From: JBFXAF01 sp050178915
GTDB lineage: Bacteria > Pseudomonadota > Alphaproteobacteria > Rhizobiales > Rhizobiaceae
DNA: 64,000 bases
Assembly (NCBI GenBank): GCA_050178915.1
Contig: JBFXFO010000001.1
Location: 13,769 to 77,768 of the forward strand
Direction: 5' to 3'
Both the position numbers and the translations under genes were made by a program. The notes under the pieces were generated by a model that made no database searches, was not told the DNA's origin, and saw nothing but the letters and a program-made list of their open reading frames with translations. Of the stretch, positions 1 to 8,922 are shown one piece after another. Within the stretch, counting starts at the first letter, position 1. Each line of letters opens with the position of its first letter.

Positions 1-757
1 CTTCCATGATGGTGATGTGGGTGCCGAGCTTCAGCGCTTCCTCGAGGTCGTGGCTGACGAAGACGATGGTCTTCTTCAGCGTCTTCTGCAGTTGCAGCAG
101 TTCGTCCTGCAGCTTGGTGCGGATCAGCGGGTCGAGCGCCGAGAACGGCTCGTCCATGAGCAGGATCGGCGCCTCGGTGGCAAAGGCGCGGGCAAGGCCG
201 ACGCGCTGCTGCATGCCGCCGGACAGCTCGTGCGCGTATTTCTTCGCCCACTGGTCGAGGCCGACGAGCTGCAGTTGGCGGCCGACGCGTTCGCGCCGTT
301 CGGCATCGGGGACGCCGGCCAGTTCGAGGCCGAAGCCGACATTCTCTTCCACCGTGCGCCAGGGCAGCAGCGCGAACTGCTGGAACACCATGGCGACCTG
401 CTTCTGGCGGACGCGGCGCAGGGTCGGCTCGTCGCAGGAGGCGACATCGACCATGCGGTCGCCGTCGCGCACCATGACCTGACCGCGGCTGACGACGTTC
501 AGCCGGTTGACGGCGCGCAGCAGCGTCGACTTGCCGGAGCCGGAGAGGCCCATGAGAACGGAAATCTCGCCCTCGTTGACGGTGAGGCTGGCGCCGGCGC
601 AGCCGAGCACGTTGCCGGTCTTCTCAAGGATGGCGGCGCGGCTGGCGCCGGCATCGACCATGCGCAGCGCGTCGCTGGTGTCGGGCCCGAACACGATGTC
701 GACATTCTTGAAGTCGACGGCAGTGCGCACCGAAGGGCTAGGGACAACGGCGTTCAT
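1..757 (-). CDS. choV: Choline/glycine-betaine ABC transporter ATP-binding protein (3' end missing)
   Basis: ATPase subunit that should power choline uptake through ChoW with ChoX as binding protein. The reading frame begins MNAVVPSPSVRTAVDFKNVD and runs off the left edge after about 252 residues. Visible motifs are Walker A GLSGSGKST, Q-loop VFQQFALLPWRT, signature LSGGMQQRVGLARA, Walker B ILLMDEPFSALDP and the switch histidine in VFVSHDLEEALKLG. The extended N-terminus and the arrangement before Walker A match the ProV/ChoV/OpuAA subfamily. Its ATG overlaps the choW stop codon in an ATGA, so the two are translationally coupled. Choline is inferred from the neighbouring ChoX-like protein; glycine betaine or proline betaine are alternatives. 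Confidence 0.9.
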   Translation of the reverse strand, partial: MNAVVPSPSVRTAVDFKNVDIVFGPDTSDALRMVDAGASRAAILEKTGNVLGCAGASLTVNEGEISVLMGLSGSGKSTLLRAVNRLNVVSRGQVMVRDGDRMVDVASCDEPTLRRVRQKQVAMVFQQFALLPWRTVEENVGFGLELAGVPDAERRERVGRQLQLVGLDQWAKKYAHELSGGMQQRVGLARAFATEAPILLMDEPFSALDPLIRTKLQDELLQLQKTLKKTIVFVSHDLEEALKLGTHITIME

Positions 758-1608
758 CGGGTGGCTCCGGTGCGCACGCGGCTCATGCGGTCAAGCACGA
801 TGGCGAGCACGACAATGGCGAGGCCCGCCTCGATGCCGAGCGGGATGTTGACGGTGTTCAGCGCGCGCACAACCAGCTTGCCGAGGCCGTTGGCGCCGAT
901 AAGGCCGGCGATGACCACCATGGACAGGCACAGCATGATGCACTGGGTGAGGCCGGCCATGATGGTCGGCAGCGCCGCCGGCAGCTCGACCTTCCAGAGC
1001 AGCTGGCTGCGCGTGGCGCCGAAGGCGGCGCCAGCCTCGAGCATCGGCTTCGGCACCGAGACGATGCCGAGATAGGTGAGGCGGATCGGCGCCGGCGCGG
1101 CGAAGATGACGGTGACGATCAGGCCGGGGGCGACGCCGAGGCCGAAAAGGATCAGGATAGGAATGAGATAGACGAAGGTGGGCATCGTCTGCATCAGGTC
1201 GAGGATCGGCTGCAGGATACGCCAGACGCGCTCGGAATGCGCCGCCCAGATGCCGATCGGCACGCCGATCGCCATGGAGGCGGCGGCGGAGGCAACGACC
1301 AGCACCAGCGTCTCGACCGTCTCCTTCCAGAAATTCTGGTTGATGATGAAGAGCAGGCCGATGAGCACGGCGAGGCCGAGCTTCCAGGAGCGCTGCATCC
1401 ACCATGCGAGCGCGGCGATGAGCACGGCGAGCAGCACCGGCGGCACCATGTTGAGCAGATCGATGACACCGACCAGCGCCCAGGTGAGGCCGCGCGCGAT
1501 GGCGTCGAAGAACCAGGCGAAATTGCCGGTCAGGAAGTCGAAGAAAGCCTTGCCCCACGGGCCGATCGGGATCTTGAACGATCGGATGAATTCGGTGATC
1601 GGATCCAC
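754..1608 (-). CDS. choW: Choline ABC transporter permease
   Basis: Inner-membrane permease of the quaternary-amine ABC importer, 284 residues with about six hydrophobic segments. The EAA-type loop, reading EAGAAFGATRSQLLWKVELP, sits near residue 190 and contacts the ATPase. The N-terminal part FFDFLTGNFAWFFD and the ALVGVIDLLNMVPPVLLAVLIA segment are typical of ProW/ChoW. The start is a GTG at 1608 with GGAGGGG about five bases upstream. It lies between choX (118 bp away) and choV (ATGA overlap), forming a choX-choW-choV operon on the minus strand. Substrate assignment rests on ChoX. Confidence 0.9.
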   Translation of the reverse strand: MDPITEFIRSFKIPIGPWGKAFFDFLTGNFAWFFDAIARGLTWALVGVIDLLNMVPPVLLAVLIAALAWWMQRSWKLGLAVLIGLLFIINQNFWKETVETLVLVVASAAASMAIGVPIGIWAAHSERVWRILQPILDLMQTMPTFVYLIPILILFGLGVAPGLIVTVIFAAPAPIRLTYLGIVSVPKPMLEAGAAFGATRSQLLWKVELPAALPTIMAGLTQCIMLCLSMVVIAGLIGANGLGKLVVRALNTVNIPLGIEAGLAIVVLAIVLDRMSRVRTGATR

Positions 1609-1726
1609 GTGGCCCCTCCAGCGTCTTTGCTTTGACTGCCGGCACTTGCGGCCGGCTTAGGAAAAAGGCGGCCATCCTCTCCGGACGGCCGCCTGAACGC
1701 TCAGCATGCGCGATGCGCAGATCGCA

Positions 1727-2674
1727 TCAGCCGCCCAGTGCGGTCTTCACGGCTGCTGCGGCGTCGCCGCCGTCAAAGGTCGTGACGCCGTCGAGCCAGG
1801 GCGTGACGGTGTCCGGATTGGCCTTCAGCCAGGCTGCTGCGGCGGCCTTCGGGTCGGCGCCGTCGTTGAGGATGGCGCCCATGATCTCGTTTTCCATCTT
1901 CAGCGTGAAGGTGAGGTTGGAAACGAACTTGCCGACGTTCGGGCATTCGGTGACGTAGCCGGCGCGCACGTTGGTGTGCACGGTGGCGCCGCCGTAGTTC
2001 GGGCCGAAGACGTCATCGCCACCCGAAAGGTAGGCCATCTCGATGTTGGCGTTCATCGGGTGCGGCTCCCAGCCGAGGAAGACCACGTCTTCCTTGTTCG
2101 GCACGGCCTTCTGCACTGCCGACAGCATGCCGGCCTCGGAGCTCTCGACCAGCTCGAAGCCGCCGAGGTCGAACTGATTGGCCGCGATCATGTCGAGGAT
2201 CAGGCGGTTGCCGTCATTGCCGGCCTCGATGCCGTAGATCTTGTTGCCGAGCTTGTCCTTGAACTTGGCGATGTCGGCGAAGCTCTGCAGGCCGGCGTCG
2301 TAGGTGTATTTCGGCACGGCCAGCGTGTACTTCGCACCCTCGAGATTGGTCTTGATGTCCTCGACCGACTTGTCCTCGAGATAGGGCTTGATGTCGGCCT
2401 CCATGGTCGGCATCCAGTTGCCGAGGAAGACGTCGATGTTCTTGGCGGAGAGCGAGGTGTAGGTGACTGGCACCGACAGGATCTCGACGGTGGGCGCGTA
2501 GCCGAGCGCCTCGAGGACCACGGAAGCGGTCGCCGTCGTCGCGGTGATGTCGGTCCAGCCGACGTCGGAGAAGCGCACCGCCTTGCAGCTTTCGGGATCG
2601 GCGGCCATCGCCACGCCTGCGGAGAGGAAGGCGGCGAGGCTGACGCCGATGCCCAGCGTTCTGGAACGCACCAT
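1727..2674 (-). CDS. choX: Choline ABC transporter substrate-binding protein
   Basis: Periplasmic binding protein of the quaternary-amine importer, 315 residues. The start at 2674 is chosen because MVRSRTLGIGVSLAAFLSAG is a normal signal peptide ending at AMA|ADPESC, and GGGAGAA lies seven bases upstream; an in-frame ATG 75 bases earlier lacks a Shine-Dalgarno sequence. Family features include the VRFSDVGWTDITATTATASV start of the mature protein, the NWMPTM segment and FLGWEPHPMN, which contribute aromatic ligand-box residues in ChoX/ProX-type proteins. First gene of the choXWV operon. In rhizobia this system imports choline for conversion to glycine betaine; that role is inferred from family. 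Confidence 0.92.
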   Translation of the reverse strand: MVRSRTLGIGVSLAAFLSAGVAMAADPESCKAVRFSDVGWTDITATTATASVVLEALGYAPTVEILSVPVTYTSLSAKNIDVFLGNWMPTMEADIKPYLEDKSVEDIKTNLEGAKYTLAVPKYTYDAGLQSFADIAKFKDKLGNKIYGIEAGNDGNRLILDMIAANQFDLGGFELVESSEAGMLSAVQKAVPNKEDVVFLGWEPHPMNANIEMAYLSGGDDVFGPNYGGATVHTNVRAGYVTECPNVGKFVSNLTFTLKMENEIMGAILNDGADPKAAAAAWLKANPDTVTPWLDGVTTFDGGDAAAAVKTALGG

Positions 2675-3077
2675 GTGGAGATTCTCCCATTTGTTTCGCC
2701 GGAACACGACGTTCCGGCTAATTTTCGCTAACAATGAGCTAAACACCATTTTGCTGATGTTTCAAGCGGTCGCGCTTCACGCTTAGCGGCGCGGCGTTTG
2801 CCGACACACGATGCCGCATTCGATGATGGGGCCAGGGGACCTAGCGGGACGCGCCGTTCATTCGCAGATGAGGCCGATGCGGTCAATCATCTGCCCGGAC
2901 CAGCCGTCGATGCCGCTGCCGCTGCGCTTCCTGCAGTCGAGCCACTTGGTGCCAACGATGCCCTGGTGCACGTTCTGCCGGGCGACCGCGGTCTGGGTGG
3001 ACAGCACGCCGGCTTTTCGGTGGATCGCGGCGGCGCCGATATTCCCCACGCGCGGTTGGCTCGGATAGGAGAAGGGC
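2675..3077. other. Intergenic region between choX and tdk
   Basis: About 400 bp separating the divergent choX and tdk genes. It must hold the choX promoter and the tdk promoter, but I see no clear operator. The only coding-like signal is a short minus-strand frame at 2858-3085, listed separately. Confidence 0.5.
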
Positions 3078-3085
3078 ATGGCCAA
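2858..3085 (-). pseudogene. Possible remnant of a small secreted-protein gene
   Basis: A 75-codon minus-strand frame that overlaps the first bases of tdk on the other strand. Its last 30 residues, containing DGWSGQMIDRIGLICE, look like the glycine/tryptophan-rich C-terminal motif (GxxxDxIGxxC) of some secreted bacterial proteins, while the first part is not protein-like. There is no signal peptide or ribosome-binding site. It may be the 3' end of a decayed gene or a chance frame; I cannot decide between these. Confidence 0.2.
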
Positions 3086-3689
3086 GCTCTACTTCCACTA
3101 CGCCGCGATGGACGCCGGCAAGTCGACCATGCTCTTGCAGGCGTCGTACAATTATCGCGACCGTGGCATGACGACGATGCTGTTCGTGGCCGGCCACTAC
3201 CGCAAGAACGACGAGGGCTACATCTCGTCGCGCATCGGGCTGGAATCGTCGGCCGACATGTTCCGCGACGGCGACGATCTGTTCGCGCGCGTGCGCGAGC
3301 ATCATGAGCGGACGCCGGTGCACTGCGTGTTCGTCGACGAGGCGCAGTTCCTGACCGACGAGCAGGTGTGGCAACTGGCGCGCATCGCCGACCGGCTCGG
3401 CATACCGGTCATGTCCTACGGGCTGCGCACCGACTTCCAGGGCAATCTGTTTCCCGGTTCGAAGGCGCTGCTCGCCATCGCCGACGAGTTGCGCGAGGTG
3501 CGCACCATCTGCCGCTGCGGGCGCAAGGCGACGATGGTCGTGCGGCTGGGGCCGGACGGCAAGGTGGCGAAGCAGGGTGCGCAGGTGGCGATCGGCAAGG
3601 AGGCTTACGTGTCGCTCTGCCGCCGTCACTGGGAAGAGGAGATGGGACGCATTCCTTCCGAGGATCTGGTGGGGTTTGCGCGCGGCTGA
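3078..3689 (+). CDS. tdk: Thymidine kinase (type II)
   Basis: Salvage enzyme phosphorylating thymidine to dTMP with ATP in the cytoplasm; 203 residues, the usual length. The P-loop is AAMDAGKST (residues 9-17), Walker B is HCVFVDEAQFL, the thymidine-binding lasso region follows MSYGLRTDFQGNLFPGS, and the structural zinc site is formed by C145, C147, C181 and H184 (TICRCGRK and SLCRRHW). The ATG is preceded by AGGAGAAGGGC, a strong ribosome-binding site. It stands alone between a divergent transporter operon and a cytochrome gene over 100 bp downstream. Confidence 0.96.
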   Translation: MAKLYFHYAAMDAGKSTMLLQASYNYRDRGMTTMLFVAGHYRKNDEGYISSRIGLESSADMFRDGDDLFARVREHHERTPVHCVFVDEAQFLTDEQVWQLARIADRLGIPVMSYGLRTDFQGNLFPGSKALLAIADELREVRTICRCGRKATMVVRLGPDGKVAKQGAQVAIGKEAYVSLCRRHWEEEMGRIPSEDLVGFARG

Positions 3690-3700
3690 GACAGAGCCTT

Positions 3701-3750
3701 TCGCGATTTCTTGCACGCGGCTCTGCCAAAGCGTTGAAATCGCTTTCTCT
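3701..3750. repeat. Fragment of an intergenic repeat element
   Basis: The sequence from gcgatttc to gttgaaatcgctttctc between tdk and the cytochrome gene closely matches the left arm of the large inverted repeat at 30405-30480. The downstream arm is not present here, so this is one arm or a decayed copy of the same repeat family. Confidence 0.5.
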
Positions 3751-3805
3751 GCCGCTTTCGGAGAGCTACGCTGGCGCCGGCGTTCAGCCAATCGGGGCTC
3801 TGGTC

Positions 3806-4189
3806 ATGCGGTCGATATCGAGCTTGCTCGCTGGTTTCGCCATCGCTGCTTCCTGTTTTCCGGCGCTGGCGCAGGACGCCGCGCATGGCCGCTCGGTGTT
3901 CAACAAGTGCCGCGCCTGCCATGAGGCCGAGCGCGAGATCCTGAAGGTCGGGCCGCATCTGGTCGGCGTGTTCGGGCGCAAGGCTGGCAGCCTCGAAGGC
4001 TATTCCTATTCCCGGGCGATGACCGAAGCCGGCGCGGCCGGACTGGTCTGGGACGACGCCAGTCTCACGGCCTATCTCACGGCGCCGAAGGCGTTCCTGC
4101 CGGGCAACAGCATGAGCTTCATCGGCATCAAGGACGCGGAAGACCTCGCCGACCTCATCGCCTGGCTGAAGGCCGACCCGAAGCCGTAG
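3806..4189 (+). CDS. c-type cytochrome, class I, exported
   Basis: Small periplasmic electron carrier of 127 residues. MRSISSLLAGFAIAAS begins a signal peptide with cleavage likely after ALA (residue 22). A single haem-attachment motif CRACH lies at residues 35-39, the conserved GPHLVGVFGRKAG loop follows, and the distal ligand is probably M103 in PGNSMSF. Length and spacing match the cytochrome c2/c550 group common in alphaproteobacteria. It has its own transcription unit as far as visible, 116 bp after tdk. The redox partner cannot be named from the context. Confidence 0.92.
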   Translation: MRSISSLLAGFAIAASCFPALAQDAAHGRSVFNKCRACHEAEREILKVGPHLVGVFGRKAGSLEGYSYSRAMTEAGAAGLVWDDASLTAYLTAPKAFLPGNSMSFIGIKDAEDLADLIAWLKADPKP

Positions 4190-4391
4190 AGCGACCGCCA
4201 CGCCGATCTCGGCGGGTTCTCCACCTGTTTTGGCCCGGCACGATGCAGCGACACGCCGCTGAAACGGCGACGCTGCTATTGCAGCGGCGCCCGCAGACAC
4301 GGGCACTTTCTGCGTGCGTGTCTTTCAATCGCCAAGGGCGGGCCATATATTTCTGCGGCGCAAGCGTGAGATGCACCCTCCGGAGGACCGA

Positions 4392-5480
4392 ATGGCGACG
4401 TTGCAGAACTTCGATGCCGAGATTGCCAAGACCAAGCAGGTGGTCGAGGAGATGCGCTCCAAGATCGACCAGTCGGGCAGCATGCTCGAGACGCTGGCGA
4501 AATCGGACGCGACGATCGGCAACACCGATTTCGACATCGAGAACGCCCGCATCGAGGACGTGGTCAAGCAGCAGAAGGTGATGGAAGGCAACATTGCCGA
4601 CCTGATCATCGGTCTCGAGGACGCCACCAACGTGTTCGGTACCGAATTCGAGTCGATGAAGAGCTTCACCGGCTGGGAGAGCTTTGTCGGCATCTTCTCC
4701 GCGCAGTCGAAGCAGCGCATGCGCACCGAGCGCGTGCGCAACATGTCGCTGGCCGGCAATCTGCAGGAGCTGCTGGCGAAGTCGGACACGATCGTCGGCA
4801 TCCTGAAGGCCCAGAAGCAGGTGCTCGACAGCCGCTACAAGACCTCCGAGGCATCGCTCGCGCAGGTGATCGCACGGCGCAAGCAGACGATCGAGAACCT
4901 GACCGGCGTGCAGAAGCGCATCGAGGAGCTGAACCCGCTGCTGCTCGACATCGAGAACAAGATCGCTGCCTCGACCAGCCAGACCGACCGCACGCAGCTG
5001 GAGTCGGAGCGCTCGAAGCTGGCGACGGAGTATAATGAGAAGCAGGCGAAGGAGCAGGAGCTGCTGGCCGAAAGCCAGACGCTGGAGCGCTACACCTCCA
5101 TGTTCCAGACCTTCGTCGACTCGCTCAACAACCAGATCGCGGCGCAGAACACGCTGATCAACAAGCTGACCATCGACACCGAGCAGCGCATCGTTCTCTA
5201 CAAGGCGCTGGAAGACTCGCTGAAGACGGCTGCGCAGCAGGACGTGGCGCACAAGATCAACACGCTGGGCTCGAAGGTCGATACGACGGCGGAGGAGACC
5301 ATGGCCGGCATCGGCGCGGCGGCGCAGCGCCACATCGGCGACCTGCTCGAGCTGCACGAAAAGAACATGGTGTCGACCGCCGACATCCAGCGGCGCAAGA
5401 AGCTGGCGGACGACGCGTTCGCGCGCCGCTTCGACGAGGTGATGAGGAAGCACAACGCGGCGAACTACGTGCAGTCGTAA
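4392..5480 (+). CDS. Coiled-coil protein, first gene of an AAA/DUF2333 operon
   Basis: A 362-residue soluble protein without signal peptide, almost wholly helical with heptad-like stretches (for example KAQKQVLDSRYKTSEASLAQ and TQLESERSKLATEYNEKQAK). The GWESFVGIFSAQSKQRMRTE segment near residue 95 is the only distinctive non-coiled piece. Overall build and the C-terminal ALEDSLKTAAQQD region recall TelA/toxic-anion-resistance-like coiled-coil proteins, but that is a weak resemblance. The ATG at 4392 has GGAGGACCG six bases upstream. It is followed at about 150 bp by an unknown gene and then an AAA ATPase gene, so it may serve as scaffold or substrate of that ATPase (inference). Confidence 0.8.
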   Translation: MATLQNFDAEIAKTKQVVEEMRSKIDQSGSMLETLAKSDATIGNTDFDIENARIEDVVKQQKVMEGNIADLIIGLEDATNVFGTEFESMKSFTGWESFVGIFSAQSKQRMRTERVRNMSLAGNLQELLAKSDTIVGILKAQKQVLDSRYKTSEASLAQVIARRKQTIENLTGVQKRIEELNPLLLDIENKIAASTSQTDRTQLESERSKLATEYNEKQAKEQELLAESQTLERYTSMFQTFVDSLNNQIAAQNTLINKLTIDTEQRIVLYKALEDSLKTAAQQDVAHKINTLGSKVDTTAEETMAGIGAAAQRHIGDLLELHEKNMVSTADIQRRKKLADDAFARRFDEVMRKHNAANYVQS

Positions 5481-5628
5481 GAACGCTACGCCCGTCTTTG
5501 GGCACGTCAGACATCCTCCTCTGGCCTGCCGGCCACCTCACCCTCAAGCAGAGAGGCTGGCAGTTCCTACTGTCTCACGAGCTCGGTGAGGCAGGCACTT
5601 GGCGAACTAGCCCTTCGAGACCAGCCGC

Positions 5629-6771
5629 ATGACTCCTGCCGACGACCCCGCCGTCCGCTACTTCGACGCCATCGACGCCGCGCTGAAAGGGCTCGGCGTG
5701 TTCATGCGCGACGATTCCTCGCCGCTGTACCGGCACGGCATCGTGGCCAAGATCGTGGCCGAATACATCGCGCGGCTGGAAAATTCCTTCCAGTGCTGGC
5801 GCAACCGGCTGGGCTTCCTCGAGACGTTCAAGATCTCGCGCGCCGAGAGCGGCTTCCCGGTGTTCCAGAACGTGCTGGAACTGGAGAACGACCGGCGCAA
5901 CGCTAGGCAGCGGCTGGCGGCGATACCCGAGGCCGGCGAGATCCGCGTCGAGATGGCCGACTTCATCCTGCGCCACAAGGCGTTTCCGGAAGCGCTGCAG
6001 CGCTCGATGGCCGAGCGGCTCTATCTGGAAGCGGTGGACGAGGGCTCCGCCTTCGCGCCGTTCAACCTGGCGCAGACGGCAAAGGTGTCGGTCAACCCGA
6101 ACACGATGCGGCCGTTCTACCTCGTCCATTGGGCCGCTTTCGACGGCGTGGCCAATCTGCCGCTCGTCTACATGGCGACGGTCGAGGATTCGTCCGACTC
6201 GATGAAGCAGCTGGTGAAGCCGGACGGCAAGCTCAACGAGCGCGTGAACATTCCGCTGCCGGTCGAGGGGCTGCTCAACCCCGACCTCGCGCACCGGTTC
6301 GACGATTTCACCGAAAAGAACTCGGCCTACTCGCTGTCGCCGACCACCATCGCGACCAATCTCGACAAGGATTTCGAGCACCTGCATCCCAAACAGCTGC
6401 GACGCGTGGTGCTGGGGCCGTTCTATTCGGCCGGCATCACCGAGAACAATTCGGTGGTGACCGAAGTGCTGTCGAAGGTGCGGCGGCCAGAGAATGCCTG
6501 GCTTCTCACCTGGACCATCCAGGAGGTCTATTCAAAGGCCGAGAAGCCCGGGCGCAAGGGTCTGTTCTCCAGCGAGAAGGCGACGCAGGAGTTCCACATC
6601 AACACCGACGATCTGGAAGCCACGCGGCAGGGCGTCTCCGAGTACGAGCGGCACGCGCTCATCCCGCATGAGAGCTACCAGGCGCTGTACGCAGCCGGCG
6701 AGGCGGCGAAGATCTTCGAGGGCTACAAGGTGCACATCCTGTCGAAGGGCAAGGTGATCTCGGATGTGTAG
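5629..6771 (+). CDS. Conserved protein of unknown function, second gene of the AAA/DUF2333 operon
   Basis: A 380-residue cytoplasmic protein with no signal peptide or membrane segment. I do not recognise a named domain. The first third is helical (DPAVRYFDAIDAALKGLGVF), the middle contains FYLVHWAAFDGVANLPLVYM and a lysine-rich loop, and the C-terminal third carries the FSSEKATQEFHINTDDLEAT segment. No catalytic motif stands out. The ATG at 5629 has only a weak GAGA upstream. The conserved-looking, in-phase codon use and its position between the coiled-coil gene and the ATPase gene support a real gene. A role as an adaptor or structural subunit is inference. Confidence 0.78.
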   Translation: MTPADDPAVRYFDAIDAALKGLGVFMRDDSSPLYRHGIVAKIVAEYIARLENSFQCWRNRLGFLETFKISRAESGFPVFQNVLELENDRRNARQRLAAIPEAGEIRVEMADFILRHKAFPEALQRSMAERLYLEAVDEGSAFAPFNLAQTAKVSVNPNTMRPFYLVHWAAFDGVANLPLVYMATVEDSSDSMKQLVKPDGKLNERVNIPLPVEGLLNPDLAHRFDDFTEKNSAYSLSPTTIATNLDKDFEHLHPKQLRRVVLGPFYSAGITENNSVVTEVLSKVRRPENAWLLTWTIQEVYSKAEKPGRKGLFSSEKATQEFHINTDDLEATRQGVSEYERHALIPHESYQALYAAGEAAKIFEGYKVHILSKGKVISDV

Positions 6772-6794
6772 CGCAAGCGCCGAGGTCAGCACCG

Positions 6795-6921
6795 CCCCTC
6801 ACCCCGTGAAGAACGGGGAGAGGGGGGGGCGCGAAAGTTGACGCGATGCTTCGCAGCAAGATTGAGCACGACGCAGACACCTCCCTCTCCCCGCGTGCGG
6901 GGAGAGGGTAAGGGTGAGGGC
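6795..6921. repeat. Intergenic palindromic repeat
   Basis: A pair of GC-rich hairpins inside an overall inverted repeat: ccctcacccc with an internal CCCCGT/ACGGGG stem on the left and ctctccccgcgtgcggggagag followed by ggtgagggc on the right. It fills most of the 167 bp between the operon's second gene and the ATPase gene. The same consensus recurs at 13886 and 33239, marking a dispersed rhizobial-type repeat family. It could act as an RNA processing or attenuation point within the operon. Confidence 0.75.
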
Positions 6922-6938
6922 AGTTTCGAGGAGCATCC

Positions 6939-8849
6939 ATGGACACCGGCCTGACCACGATCCCGGAAGCCGACATCGAGAAGCACCGCGCTGCGGCGCA
7001 GTCGATGATCACGCGCGTCATCGTGCTGGAGGATTCGTCCAGCCAGTCGAACACGCAGCTGGCCGGCACGGGGCGGCGCTTTGTTTCGACCATCTCCACC
7101 GGCTCAGTACGCAAGACGCGCGAGGTCGAACTAGCGAAGACGGTCATGGCGCTCAGGCCCGACGACCAGCTGATGTCGATCGCCCAGCACACGCTGCTCT
7201 ACCGCGCGCGGCGCGGACTGCAGGTGGCGCTGGCGGTGAACGACGTGTTCGCGCGCGCCGGCGAGCTTGAGAGCCTGCAGGCCAAGAATGCACGCGCGCC
7301 CCTGGAAGGCGACGAGGCGGCCAGTTTCAAGAAGCTGCTATCCTCGGCGGCCTATGTCTCGGCCTTCGCCTTCGCCTCCTATCTGCTGCAGCTGATCGAT
7401 GCCGATGGCGAGCCGCCGAACGACGTCGAGGAGCCGGACTTCCTGTTCGACACGGCGCAGGATGCGCTGAAGTCCATGGTCGCGGGGCTCGACGCTGCGC
7501 TGAAGGGCAGCAAGGCCGACTCCGACCTGGCGCTGCGGGCGCGCGCCTTCGCGCGCGCGGCGATCGACGGGCTGCTGACGCGCAAGGGCCGCTTCGACCG
7601 GCTGGGCGAATTCGACAACGCGCATATCCGCATCGACGCGGACGATTTCACGCTCGACGGCTTCGACGTGGCGCCGGGCAAGAAGTCGAAGCCGCTGGTG
7701 ATGACCTTCAAGAAACCGGAAGAGGTCGTCGGCAACCACATCGCCAAATACCAGTCGGTGAAGCTGGCCAAGATGCTGATGGCCTATGATTTCGACCGGC
7801 AGCTGAACCCGTTCGTGGAGCTTGGCGGCTTCCTCTTCACCTTCATCGGCGATGGCGCGCCGGGAACCGGCAAGACCACGCTGATCCAGATGATCGCCGG
7901 GCTGGTCAATGACTACTGCCAGGTGGCGGGCTACCCGTTCGTCTACGAGAATTTCGGCGTCGACCAGATCTCGTCCTACCAGGGCAAGTCGGGCCAGAAC
8001 TGCCGCCAGTTCATCGACAATGTGCTCAACCCGCGCGCCATCGGTTTTGGCACGATCGACGACATCGACCAGGTGGCGGCGAAGCGTTCCGACGACCGCG
8101 CCTCGGCCGGCCAGCACGAGATCACCGGCGTGCTGATGAGCGCGTTTTCCGGCGCGATGACCGTGGTGCGCGGCAATTCCAGCTTCGGCATGTTCTCCAA
8201 CTATCCGGAGAATGTCGACGATGCGCTGCGGCAGCGCGCCGGCGCACGCTGGCTGGTCGACGGGCCGCAGACGCGCGACGACTACATCGACATCTTCGTG
8301 CTGCTTGCCGGCAAGAACCACAAGATCGAGCTGGGCGACCACAAGCTCTACGAGGCGCAGCAGATCCAGCGCGCCGTGTCCGAGGCATACGAGTCCTATG
8401 CCAGGCCGCACGAGGACGGCCTGATCAAGGTCTACGAGCGGTTCTCGAAGGCGAAGGGCGAGCCGAAGACGCTGTCCGACATCGGCACCTACCTGCACAT
8501 GATCAAGGAGGCCGAGCCGCGCTTCACCGGCCGCGCCATCAAGAACGTCACCGACGCAATCAAGATGCGGGCGATGGACATCGAACTGCCGGACGACTGG
8601 TTCGAGAAGCCCGAGACGTTCATGCACAAGGGCTACGACGAGAAGAAGGCGATGGTGGAAGAGCTGCGCGGGCCGTTCGACATGGCCATGGTCATGCAGG
8701 AGATCAACCGCTACGCCGATTCCGAATTCCGCTACTCCGACCGCGCCGACGATTCCGCCGTCAACAAGATGCTGCGCGACGCCCGCCTGCGCGAACGCGC
8801 GCAGCGCGAGATGGAAGAGCTGAAGCAGAAGGGACTCTGGAATGCGTGA
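6939..8849 (+). CDS. AAA family ATPase, core of the five-gene operon
   Basis: A 636-residue protein with a helical N-terminal half of about 260 residues and one AAA module. Walker A is GDGAPGTGKTT (304-314), Walker B GFGTIDDID (369-377) with Asp where most AAA proteins have Glu, sensor-1 region SSFGMFSNYP, and putative arginine fingers R431/R433/R437 in ALRQRAGARW. The C-terminal 200 residues are helical and charged. This is the AAA (oligomeric, ATP-driven remodelling) type rather than a transporter ATPase. GAGGAG lies six bases before the ATG. Neighbours suggest it acts with the coiled-coil and membrane proteins of the operon. The substrate is unknown; the DD in Walker B may alter hydrolysis. 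Confidence 0.88.
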   Translation: MDTGLTTIPEADIEKHRAAAQSMITRVIVLEDSSSQSNTQLAGTGRRFVSTISTGSVRKTREVELAKTVMALRPDDQLMSIAQHTLLYRARRGLQVALAVNDVFARAGELESLQAKNARAPLEGDEAASFKKLLSSAAYVSAFAFASYLLQLIDADGEPPNDVEEPDFLFDTAQDALKSMVAGLDAALKGSKADSDLALRARAFARAAIDGLLTRKGRFDRLGEFDNAHIRIDADDFTLDGFDVAPGKKSKPLVMTFKKPEEVVGNHIAKYQSVKLAKMLMAYDFDRQLNPFVELGGFLFTFIGDGAPGTGKTTLIQMIAGLVNDYCQVAGYPFVYENFGVDQISSYQGKSGQNCRQFIDNVLNPRAIGFGTIDDIDQVAAKRSDDRASAGQHEITGVLMSAFSGAMTVVRGNSSFGMFSNYPENVDDALRQRAGARWLVDGPQTRDDYIDIFVLLAGKNHKIELGDHKLYEAQQIQRAVSEAYESYARPHEDGLIKVYERFSKAKGEPKTLSDIGTYLHMIKEAEPRFTGRAIKNVTDAIKMRAMDIELPDDWFEKPETFMHKGYDEKKAMVEELRGPFDMAMVMQEINRYADSEFRYSDRADDSAVNKMLRDARLRERAQREMEELKQKGLWNA

Positions 8850-8922
8850 TCGTTCCGGAGATTGAACACGGACGTGGCGTGCCCTAAATTCTGGCTAGGC
8901 TGGCTAGATTGTGGTGATCGAT

